From an uncultured Lachnospiraceae bacterium (GTDB taxonomy: Bacteria; Bacillota; Clostridia; Lachnospirales; Lachnospiraceae), in the NCBI GenBank assembly GCA_902803305.1, contig CADCPL010000007.1, positions 1 to 8,379 on the forward strand: a stretch of 8,379 nt of DNA, in the 5' to 3' direction. How positions within the stretch are numbered: the first letter of the stretch is position 1; every line of letters begins with the position of its first letter. The position numbers and the translations under genes are program-made. The notes below the pieces were generated by a model. It made no database searches. It saw only the letters and a list, made by a program, of their open reading frames with translations, and was not told where the DNA came from. Below, piece by piece: positions 1-7,119 of the stretch.

Positions 1-2190
1 ATTAAGGCTTCCTTCTTCCGACCTGATCCTGTGCATCGTCTCTATTCCATCGGGATCGGGCATCATATGATCCATAAGGATCACATCGTATTTATTGAGC
101 TTACACAGCCTGATGGCTTCTCTTCCGCCGGATGCGATATCCAGCTTCACTCCGGTACCCTTAAGGAACTGGCTTACTACTATCTGGTTCGATGAATTAT
201 CGTCGACCTCAAGCACATATGCCTCAGGTGCGATATAGTTCTCATCGATATCATCAAGATCATCATCCTCTATGGCATTGCCCGAATTGTACTTTTCATA
301 TGCATGTTCATCCATGGGAGCCTGAGGTATCCTGACAGAGAACGTACTTCCTTTTCCGTAAACGCTGTCAACGTGTATCTGACCGTCCATCCTTTCTATA
401 AGGTTCTTGACTATCGACAGTCCCAGTCCGGTACCCTGGATGTTCTGATTTTTCTTAAGATCAAGTCTCCGGAAAACATCAAAGATGCTGTCGATATCCT
501 CCTGCCTGATACCTATGCCGGTATCACTTACGTAAAAACACAGAACATATTTATCCTCATTTTCAAAGCACTCTCCGGTAAATGTAACAACACCTTCCTG
601 GGTATACTTGACCGCATTGGTGATAAGGTTGACGATTATCTGAGTTATCCTCTTTTCGTCACCATACAGCATCTTCGGAAGATTTCTTGGCTTACCGATT
701 TTGAATCCTATACCTTTCTTTTCAGCCTGTGTCTTTAATATGTTTGCCGCATTGTCGAACAGTTTCTCGGGATCATAATTATCACAGACGATCTCCTCCA
801 TATCGTTTCCGATCTTGGAAATGTCAAGGACATCATTGATAAGCGACAGCAGCATCGTGCCGGAGTCGTTTATTATCCTGGCATATCCGAGAACATCCGG
901 ATCCTTGCTCTCCTTGAGTATCATCTCGTTCATTCCGAGGATCGAATTGATCGGCGTCCTTATCTCATGCGACATGCTTGCAAGGAACTTTGTCTTTGCT
1001 TCACCCTCCTGAGCGGCACGATCTCTTTCGATCTGCATCTCTTTGATCTCCGAGATCTGCTGGACGATGGCAAACGCAAACAGTATATATAATCCGGCGA
1101 TGACCATACCGCCCTCCGTACGCTCCAGCGTCGTATTGATCAGTATTATCTCGACAACACACATAACCATGAACGCAAGGAAGCCGTATGCCACAAACCT
1201 GTAGTCTCCGGAATTGCCTCTTTTGATATCTATTATCGTTATTACAAAAGCCGTGATCGCAGCGACCGCTATCACTCCGTCAAGATACGGAAGAGCTATC
1301 GTAAAGTTGAGTATACGCGTAAAATGAAGCGTGGTGAACAGAATGAGACTTGCGAACTGAGCGAGCAGCAGCGCAAAGTACCATTTTCTGTATCTGCGTT
1401 TCTGGATTTTATCAAGATAAACAAGAAAAGGGAATGCGATACAAAGTGTCGTCATGTATGACATGAGTCCGTCTATGAACTGTGTCCTGAACAGGAACTG
1501 AAATACAAACGAATCTACGACCATCCATGATGAAGTGACAAATATGCCCATCGCCATCAGTATGAGATTGACCGTATACTTATACAATATCTTAAGGGCA
1601 ATACCCGCTATCATTATCGCAAGTGAGATCACGAGAAGAGAGATCGACATCGCAAATTGGAATGCTCCGCTCTCGATCTCCAGATACCTTACGACTTCAT
1701 ATTCGTTTCCGACATATGCGCCGAAGAATTTACCGCTAAAGAAAACCCTGTCAAATGTTATCTTGACCTCGGCTCCGGCATCATCCTGCTCAAGCGGGAT
1801 TATAAAATACGAGTTTTTTGCCGGTCCTCCGAAGATGGGCGCGTCTTCTCTTTTCCACTGCCTGGCCAGCCTGTCTCCGATCTCTACCTTCAGATCCGAT
1901 TTGTTAAGGAACGCGATGACCGATCCCTCAGGGAGATCTTTGGGAAGATTGGCCTTGAATATGAACTCATCTCTTCCTCCGCGTTCCACCTTTACCGGTG
2001 AAAAAATATTTTCGGGTCCGCTCATCTGATCGACATATACCCAGTCTTCCATATCAACCACGTCCTGATGAGGGATAAGTACCGCTCTCTGTCTGACGAT
2101 GAACCATCCCATATAGATCAGGCTCAGAATGTATATGATCGCCACAACAGCCAACAGGATCTTTTCAATACGGTCAACCCATGATCTCAT
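1..2190 (-). CDS. Hybrid sensor histidine kinase with extracytoplasmic domain, seven membrane helices and receiver domain (3' end outside window)
   Basis: The frame is open for 730 codons from ATG at 2190 to the left edge, so the C-terminus is missing. The order of parts is: an N-terminal membrane anchor (residues about 11-33); an extracytoplasmic, probably beta-rich domain (about 34-175); seven hydrophobic helices (about 177-380); a short charged linker (381-398); a HisKA dimerisation domain with the SMSHEIRTP box and phospho-acceptor His408; and a HATPase_c domain with N-box NLITNAVKYT (521-530), DTGIG (556-560) and GTGLGLS (586-592). A very acidic linker (about 641-651) leads to a receiver domain with acidic pair Asp663/Asp664 and predicted phospho-acceptor Asp707 in LMDHMMP. 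The layout resembles 7TMR-DISM receptors fused to hybrid kinases. By family knowledge it autophosphorylates on His and passes phosphate to its own receiver Asp; a later Hpt domain or further receiver may lie beyond the edge. The ligand is unknown. The start overlaps the channel gene by 17 bp and has AGGAGG 8 nt upstream. Kinase and receiver calls are firm; the 7TMR-DISM assignment is from topology only. Confidence 0.93.
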   Translation of the reverse strand, partial: MRSWVDRIEKILLAVVAIIYILSLIYMGWFIVRQRAVLIPHQDVVDMEDWVYVDQMSGPENIFSPVKVERGGRDEFIFKANLPKDLPEGSVIAFLNKSDLKVEIGDRLARQWKREDAPIFGGPAKNSYFIIPLEQDDAGAEVKITFDRVFFSGKFFGAYVGNEYEVVRYLEIESGAFQFAMSISLLVISLAIMIAGIALKILYKYTVNLILMAMGIFVTSSWMVVDSFVFQFLFRTQFIDGLMSYMTTLCIAFPFLVYLDKIQKRRYRKWYFALLLAQFASLILFTTLHFTRILNFTIALPYLDGVIAVAAITAFVITIIDIKRGNSGDYRFVAYGFLAFMVMCVVEIILINTTLERTEGGMVIAGLYILFAFAIVQQISEIKEMQIERDRAAQEGEAKTKFLASMSHEIRTPINSILGMNEMILKESKDPDVLGYARIINDSGTMLLSLINDVLDISKIGNDMEEIVCDNYDPEKLFDNAANILKTQAEKKGIGFKIGKPRNLPKMLYGDEKRITQIIVNLITNAVKYTQEGVVTFTGECFENEDKYVLCFYVSDTGIGIRQEDIDSIFDVFRRLDLKKNQNIQGTGLGLSIVKNLIERMDGQIHVDSVYGKGSTFSVRIPQAPMDEHAYEKYNSGNAIEDDDLDDIDENYIAPEAYVLEVDDNSSNQIVVSQFLKGTGVKLDIASGGREAIRLCKLNKYDVILMDHMMPDPDGIETMHRIRSEEGSLN

Positions 2191-3406
2191 TGTTTCTTCC
2201 TCCTGCTTTTGAAGCACGCCCTCTTGCCAGTATTATCAGCTCATCCCCTGTCTTTACGACCGTATCTTTATCGGGAATAATTGTCTCTTCTCCTCTTAAG
2301 ATGCCGGTGCACACAACTGACAGCTCATCTTCCAGATGATACACACTCTTATCCGTCCATTCACTCTTTTCTCTTATCGTGATAGCTCCCACGGCCATAC
2401 CTTCTAAGCTTCCCACGCGCGATCCGATCAGCAGCCTGTCTCCTTCGCAGACAACCGCATCACCTTTTATGACCTCGCCGCCGCGCACCAGTGCCAAGAT
2501 CATCATGCCGTCGGGAATCTTTATATCGTTTATCCCGCATCCGCACCACATATGATTTTTATTGACAGCAATAACGATATGATCGATCGGTGATTCCTCT
2601 ATCGTTCCTTCTATATCCTTGATCCTTGTGTACTGCTGCACGAATCCGGCGCTCAGTATACCTGTCGGTATCGCAACGATACCGACTCCGAGAAATGCCA
2701 GTATGATCCCGACAACCCTTCCGGCCGGAGTAACAGGATAGATATCACCGTACCCTACCGTAAGAAGAGTCGAAACAGCCCACCATATGCCGGAAAAAGC
2801 GTTTTTAAAACTTTCGGGCTGAGCATCATGTTCCAGATCGTACATGATTATCGATGCGGCGATAACAAGCATCAGTATTATGAAGATCGCCGACGCGATC
2901 TGATTTTTCTTTTCTTTGAGAACATCGGTTATGACGTTGAAGGCATCATAATACCTGTTGATACGAAAGAGCCGCAGGATCCTGACAACCCTGAGCATGC
3001 GAAAAGTAACAACACCTGCAGGTATGGAAGCCGCCGGAAAAACTTTCATGATCCAGTACGGAAGAAATGACAGAAGATCCACGATCCCGTAAAGCGAAAA
3101 AACAAATGCAGCGACTGCCAGGGCATATGACTTTCTGTCCGGATATGCAAGGTCGGCCGTGATGATCCGAAGTATATATTCAACGGTAAAGATAAGCACC
3201 GTAACGAATTCTATCCTGCCGAGTATCCCGATATAAGCAGCCGATGCATCAAACGTTTCGAAAAAGATTATGAACAGATTGAGCAGGATGGAAACAGCGA
3301 TCACCACGTCGAATATCCTGCTGGGCACATCGCCCACATATCCGATCCTGATGATCCTGTATATATCCTCTCTTACGGACGATCTTCTTTTATCGGCGTC
3401 ACTCAA
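2174..3406 (-). CDS. Six-helix voltage-gated-type potassium channel with C-terminal TrkA-C (RCK_C)-like repeats
   Basis: This is a 410-residue membrane channel subunit, expected to work as a tetramer passing K+. In numbering from the TTG at 3406, S1 is about 31-51, S2 66-85, S3 95-122, S4 132-151, S5 170-190, the pore loop 204-221 and S6 229-255. The selectivity filter TVGYGD (216-221) is canonical for potassium. S4 carries Arg at every third position (136, 139, 142, 145, 148, 151), the pattern of a working voltage sensor. The cytoplasmic tail holds two similar modules (about 267-330 and 335-396), each ending in a GD-(R/E)-L-(L/I)-I motif like TrkA-C domains, which in related proteins bind small ligands or ions; I see no Rossmann RCK_N domain before them. 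The start is uncertain. TTG at 3406 has GGGAG 9 nt upstream and overlaps the exporter by only 8 bp. ATG codons at 3466 and 3463 would give a 65-68 bp overlap, and TTG at 3412 sits too close to the GGGAG. Channel identity is firm; the gating ligand is unknown. Confidence 0.92.
   Translation of the reverse strand: MSDADKRRSSVREDIYRIIRIGYVGDVPSRIFDVVIAVSILLNLFIIFFETFDASAAYIGILGRIEFVTVLIFTVEYILRIITADLAYPDRKSYALAVAAFVFSLYGIVDLLSFLPYWIMKVFPAASIPAGVVTFRMLRVVRILRLFRINRYYDAFNVITDVLKEKKNQIASAIFIILMLVIAASIIMYDLEHDAQPESFKNAFSGIWWAVSTLLTVGYGDIYPVTPAGRVVGIILAFLGVGIVAIPTGILSAGFVQQYTRIKDIEGTIEESPIDHIVIAVNKNHMWCGCGINDIKIPDGMMILALVRGGEVIKGDAVVCEGDRLLIGSRVGSLEGMAVGAITIREKSEWTDKSVYHLEDELSVVCTGILRGEETIIPDKDTVVKTGDELIILARGRASKAGGRNNEIMG
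2199..2204 (-). promoter_or_regulatory. Ribosome binding site of the hybrid kinase
   Basis: AGGAGG lies 8 nt before ATG at 2190, inside the last codons of the potassium channel gene. It fixes the kinase start and places its initiation site where ribosomes finish the channel, which points to translational coupling. Confidence 0.8.
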
Positions 3407-5336
3407 GCTCAAATGCTCCCGTGTATAATCTGTAATACTGACCTTTTGCCTTAAGCAGTTCATCATGGCTTCCGCGCTCGATTATGCGGCCATGATCAAG
3501 TACGATTATAACATCAGAATTCTTAACAGTCGACAGTCTGTGTGCGATAACGAACGTCGTCCTGCCCTTCATCAGTGCATCCATTCCGGCCTGGACCGTC
3601 GCTTCGGTTCTCGTGTCGATGGATGATGTAGCCTCATCAAGTATCATAACGGGCGGATCCGCGACCGCCGCTCTTGCAATCGACAGGAGCTGTCTCTGTC
3701 CTTGCGAGAGATTTGCGGCATTTCCGGACACTATCGTATCATACCCTTCCGGAAGATGAGATATAAAATCATGTGCACCGACTCTTTTGGCCGCTGCTAT
3801 ACAGTCTTCATCCGATGCATCCAGCCTTCCGTATCTGATGTTTTCCATCACGCTCCCCGTAAACAGATTCGTGTCCTGAAGGACCACTCCGACTGCATGA
3901 CGCAGATCCACTTTGCATATCTTATTGATGTTGATGCCGTCATACCTGATCTTTCCGTCGGCAATATCATAAAATCTGTTGAGCAGGTTCGTTATCGTTG
4001 TCTTTCCCGCACCCGTGGCACCGACGAACGCAACCTTCTGTCCCGGTTTTGCGAAAAGAGACACGTCAAACAATACCTGTTTTTCTTCGTTATATGCAAA
4101 ATCAACTCCGTCGAGTACTATGTCTCCGCGAAGCGGTGTATATGTCACGGTACCTTCCATCTTGTGGGGATGCTTCCATGCCCAGAGTCCGGTCTTTTCA
4201 TCTGTCTCGATAAGCTCTCCGTTCTTTTCGCGTACATTTACGAGATGAACGTATCCTTCATCGGATTCGGGCTCTTCATCCATTACCCTGTATATCCTCT
4301 CGCATCCCGCAAGTCCCGCAACGACTGCGTTTATCTGCATGGATATCTGGCCTATCTGACCGCAGAACATCCTGGTCATGCCAAGGAACGGCACAACAAG
4401 GCTGATCGAAAAACCCATTCCGCCGAGACCTATGTTCCGTGCACCGGTCGCTATGAACATTCCTCCCGCGATACCTACGATAACGTAAAGGATATTACCC
4501 ATGTTGTTAAGTATGGGGCCCAGTATGTTCGCATATTTATTTGCTGTTGATGCGACCGTAAAGAGATGCTCATTGAGCTGTTCGAACTCTTCCCTGCACT
4601 CGTCCTCATGGCAGAACACCTTCACGACCTTGGCTCCGCTTATCGTTTCCTGGATATAACCTTCCGTCTTTCCTATCGCCTGCTGCTGTTTAAAGAAAAA
4701 TCTGGCACTTCCTCCGCCGATGAACTTGGTGATGACAAACATGAGCGCAACACCCGACAGCACGACTGCCGTCATGAAGATGCTGTAATAAAGCATGATA
4801 AATATCACGGTCGTTATCATTACCGCGGTATTGAGCATCTGCGGAAAGCTCTGGGATATCATCTGCCTGAGCGCATCTATATCGTTGGTATACAGACTCA
4901 TGGTGTCTCCCACCGGTCTTCTGTCAAAGAATTTTATGGGGAGCCTTTCCATCCTCTCAAACAGTTTTCCTCTCATTTTTTTGAGAGTTCCCTGCGTGAT
5001 GGTGGCCATCATCTGCGTGAATATGACATTACATATAAGCGCTATCGAATACAGCAGTACAAGGATACGAACGTATCCGAAAATGTCACCCTTTACTCCT
5101 GTCCAGTTGCCGCTCTTATATGCGGTCTCGATAACTGCTATGACCTTCTGCTGGAATATCGAAGGCATCGCGGATATGAGCGCCGATAAGAGGATACACG
5201 TAAGAACTATGGGAAGCCTTACCGGAAAGAACGAAAAAATATCCTTTACGACTCTCTTTACGATCCCCTTCTGGAGTTTTTCTCCGGGAGCAAGCCCGGG
5301 GCCGCGCCTTCCTTTTGGTCCGTGATTACTTGCCAT
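3399..5336 (-). CDS. ABC exporter half-transporter, subunit with the catalytically intact ATP site residues
   Basis: This is a 645-residue fusion of a six-helix membrane domain (helices near 38-60, 90-112, 166-186, 187-205, 270-297, 305-325) and a nucleotide-binding domain. Visible motifs are Walker A GATGAGKT (439-446), Q-loop Gln487, Walker B VMILD (563-567) followed by catalytic Glu568, and switch His599. The signature is LSQGQ (543-547) rather than LSGGQ, as seen in the partner subunit of heterodimeric exporters such as TM288. The N-terminus is Gly/Pro/Arg-rich (about 6-20). An insert of some 45 residues (about 356-402) containing WAWKHPH separates the membrane and ATPase domains; I recall similar inserts in clostridial homologues. 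ATG at 5336 is chosen because GGGAGG lies 8 nt upstream; ATG at 5342 is only 2 nt from it, and the ATG at 5423 lies deep in the previous gene. It overlaps that gene by 11 bp. It should pair with that product to export a drug, lipid or peptide; the substrate cannot be told from sequence. Confidence 0.94.
   Translation of the reverse strand: MASNHGPKGRRGPGLAPGEKLQKGIVKRVVKDIFSFFPVRLPIVLTCILLSALISAMPSIFQQKVIAVIETAYKSGNWTGVKGDIFGYVRILVLLYSIALICNVIFTQMMATITQGTLKKMRGKLFERMERLPIKFFDRRPVGDTMSLYTNDIDALRQMISQSFPQMLNTAVMITTVIFIMLYYSIFMTAVVLSGVALMFVITKFIGGGSARFFFKQQQAIGKTEGYIQETISGAKVVKVFCHEDECREEFEQLNEHLFTVASTANKYANILGPILNNMGNILYVIVGIAGGMFIATGARNIGLGGMGFSISLVVPFLGMTRMFCGQIGQISMQINAVVAGLAGCERIYRVMDEEPESDEGYVHLVNVREKNGELIETDEKTGLWAWKHPHKMEGTVTYTPLRGDIVLDGVDFAYNEEKQVLFDVSLFAKPGQKVAFVGATGAGKTTITNLLNRFYDIADGKIRYDGININKICKVDLRHAVGVVLQDTNLFTGSVMENIRYGRLDASDEDCIAAAKRVGAHDFISHLPEGYDTIVSGNAANLSQGQRQLLSIARAAVADPPVMILDEATSSIDTRTEATVQAGMDALMKGRTTFVIAHRLSTVKNSDVIIVLDHGRIIERGSHDELLKAKGQYYRLYTGAFELE
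3416..3420 (-). promoter_or_regulatory. Likely ribosome binding site of the potassium channel, deciding a TTG start
   Basis: GGGAG lies 9 nt before TTG at 3406 and only 3 nt before the alternative TTG at 3412. It sits inside the last codons of the second exporter gene. The upstream ATG pair at 3466/3463 has a weaker GGAAG at poor spacing, so the TTG start is favoured but not proven. Confidence 0.5.
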
Positions 5337-7080
5337 CGTCATCACCTCCCTTGTTCTGGGATTCGTATATCTCGCGATAAATATCGTTGTTTTTAAGAAG
5401 TTCTTGGTGAGTGCCGACCGCACTTATACTTCCGTCGTCAATGACAATGATCATATCCGCATCCTCAACCGAAGCGGTACGCTGCGCGATTATGAGCTTT
5501 GTCGTTTCGGGAATGTACTCGCGCATTCCTTTTCTTATCATGGCATCGGTCCTGGTGTCGACCGCGCTTGTGGAATCGTCAAATATGATGATCTTCGGCT
5601 TGGCAAGAAGAGCCCTGGCTATACACAGTCTCTGCTTCTGTCCGCCGGATATGTTGGCTCCGCCGTGATCGATACGGTATTCGTATCCGCCTTCTTTTGA
5701 TTCGATGAACTCATCCGCACATGAAAGATGGCATGCGTGCTTTAGTTCTTCCAGAGTGGCATCGGGATTTCCCCATCTCAGGTTCTGTGCTATCGTTCCT
5801 TCAAACAGGACATTCTTCTGAAGCACCATCGCAACGTTTTTGCGAAGGACATCAAGGTCATACTCCCTGACATCCACACCGCCTACCCTGACTGTTCCCG
5901 CTGTCGGATCATACAGTCTTGGTATGAGCTGAACAAGGGATGATTTTCCGCTTCCGGTAGATCCTATTATGCCGACCGTCTTTCCCGATTCGATCTTAAG
6001 CGTCACATCCTTAAGTACCATATTGTCGGGGTTGCCCTTATAGGCAAAATCAACATGATCGAATTCGATCGATCCGTTTGCAACAGACTCGCATGCATGT
6101 TCGGGATCGGGGCTTACGATATCCGACTTGGCATCAAGAACTTCAACTATCCTGTTCGCACTTTCCGATGCGAGAGTGACCATAACGAATATCATCGAAG
6201 TCATCATGAGCGATGAAAGTATCATAAAGCTGTATGTGAGCATGGCTGATATCTGTCCTATGTCAGCTTCAACACCTCTTGTCGTGATCACGACATAGGA
6301 GCCGAAGCTCAGTACAAATACCATGACGGCATACAGGCAGAACTGCATGACGGGCTGGTTCCACGCCAGTATCTTTTCCGCCTTCGTAAAATCTTTCCTT
6401 ACATCTTCGGATGCAACGTCAAACTTGTGCTCTTCGAATCCCTCTCTGACAAAAGACTTGACCACTCGCATTCCGGTTATGTTCTCCTCAACCGACTCGT
6501 TCATGCGGTCATATTTTTTGAATATCCGTCTGAACAGCGGCATTGCGACATACGCTACCCTGATGAGCGTTGCTCCGAGTATCGGGACGACAACAACAAA
6601 TATCCATGCCATGCGCCCTCCGAGCCGGAACGCCATGATGAAAGCAAAGATCATCATGAACGGAGCTCTTACCGCTATCCTTGTAAGCATCATGAACGCA
6701 TTCTGAACATTTGTGATATCCGTCGTCATCCTCGTCACAAGAGAACTGGTTGAAAATCTGTCTATGTTATCAAATGAAAAATCATTGACTGCCGCGTACA
6801 TATCGGAGCGCAGATTCCTTCCGAACCCGCAGCTGGCCGTGGCGCTTGTGAACCCGGCGACCATTCCGAACGCAAGGCTGCCCATAGCCATAACGGCGAG
6901 TATCCCTCCGAATCGCGCGATCTCGGATACCGCCGCACCGGCATTGATGCGGTTCACCAGTTCCGCCATATAAAAGGGGATCGTACATTCCAGGATGACT
7001 TCACCCATTATAAGAAGCGGTGTCGCTATCGTACTTGCAAGATATTGCCGGATGCTTCCGACGAGTTTTCTTATGACCAT
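5326..7080 (-). CDS. ABC exporter half-transporter, subunit with the degenerate ATP site
   Basis: This is a 584-residue half-transporter. Its six-helix membrane domain has helices near 17-37, 57-79, 132-152, 156-178, 246-266 and 276-302, and its nucleotide-binding domain begins near 337. Walker A is GSTGSGKS (373-380), the Q-loop is Gln421, and the signature ISGGQ (477-481) is close to consensus. Walker B is IIIFD (497-501), but the next residue, normally the catalytic Glu, is Asp502, and the switch His is Gln533. Both changes are hallmarks of the degenerate-site subunit in heterodimeric exporters of the TM287/288, BmrCD and LmrCD type. The active composite site would therefore combine this subunit's signature with the Walker motifs of its partner, encoded directly downstream with an 11-bp overlap. 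The start at 7080 has AAGGGA 8 nt upstream and follows prfA by 39 bp. The family is certain; the substrate is unknown, and a specific gene symbol is not justified. Confidence 0.95.
   Translation of the reverse strand: MVIRKLVGSIRQYLASTIATPLLIMGEVILECTIPFYMAELVNRINAGAAVSEIARFGGILAVMAMGSLAFGMVAGFTSATASCGFGRNLRSDMYAAVNDFSFDNIDRFSTSSLVTRMTTDITNVQNAFMMLTRIAVRAPFMMIFAFIMAFRLGGRMAWIFVVVVPILGATLIRVAYVAMPLFRRIFKKYDRMNESVEENITGMRVVKSFVREGFEEHKFDVASEDVRKDFTKAEKILAWNQPVMQFCLYAVMVFVLSFGSYVVITTRGVEADIGQISAMLTYSFMILSSLMMTSMIFVMVTLASESANRIVEVLDAKSDIVSPDPEHACESVANGSIEFDHVDFAYKGNPDNMVLKDVTLKIESGKTVGIIGSTGSGKSSLVQLIPRLYDPTAGTVRVGGVDVREYDLDVLRKNVAMVLQKNVLFEGTIAQNLRWGNPDATLEELKHACHLSCADEFIESKEGGYEYRIDHGGANISGGQKQRLCIARALLAKPKIIIFDDSTSAVDTRTDAMIRKGMREYIPETTKLIIAQRTASVEDADMIIVIDDGSISAVGTHQELLKNNDIYREIYESQNKGGDDDGK
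5345..5350 (-). promoter_or_regulatory. Ribosome binding site of the second exporter subunit
   Basis: GGGAGG lies 8 nt before ATG at 5336 and within the final codons of the first exporter gene. A second ATG at 5342 lies only 2 nt after the motif and is the less likely start. The stop of the first subunit falls just after the start of the second, which should keep their synthesis in step. Confidence 0.8.
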
Positions 7081-7088
7081 TATCTCAT

Positions 7089-7094
7089 TCCCTT
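7089..7094 (-). promoter_or_regulatory. Ribosome binding site of the first exporter subunit
   Basis: AAGGGA lies 8 nt before ATG at 7080 in the 39-bp gap after prfA. It is a weaker match than the sites of the downstream genes. No promoter or strong terminator is visible in this gap, so read-through from prfA is plausible. Confidence 0.6.
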
Positions 7095-7119
7095 AACAAT
7101 AAAAATCAGCCGATGCACG

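Noticed and set aside
304..2029. Plus-strand open frames across the kinase gene (for example 304-738 and 1535-2029)
   Set aside because: They lie opposite a continuous minus-strand frame with clear kinase motifs, show no recognisable domain and have no convincing ribosome binding site.
3702..5325. Long plus-strand open frames opposite the second exporter gene (up to 282 codons)
   Set aside because: Their residue composition is that of antisense translation, and the minus-strand frame has every expected ABC motif.
7101..7112. Short palindrome ATCGGCTGAT followed by TTTTTATT after prfA
   Set aside because: Only about three base pairs can form around the loop, far too short for a terminator.
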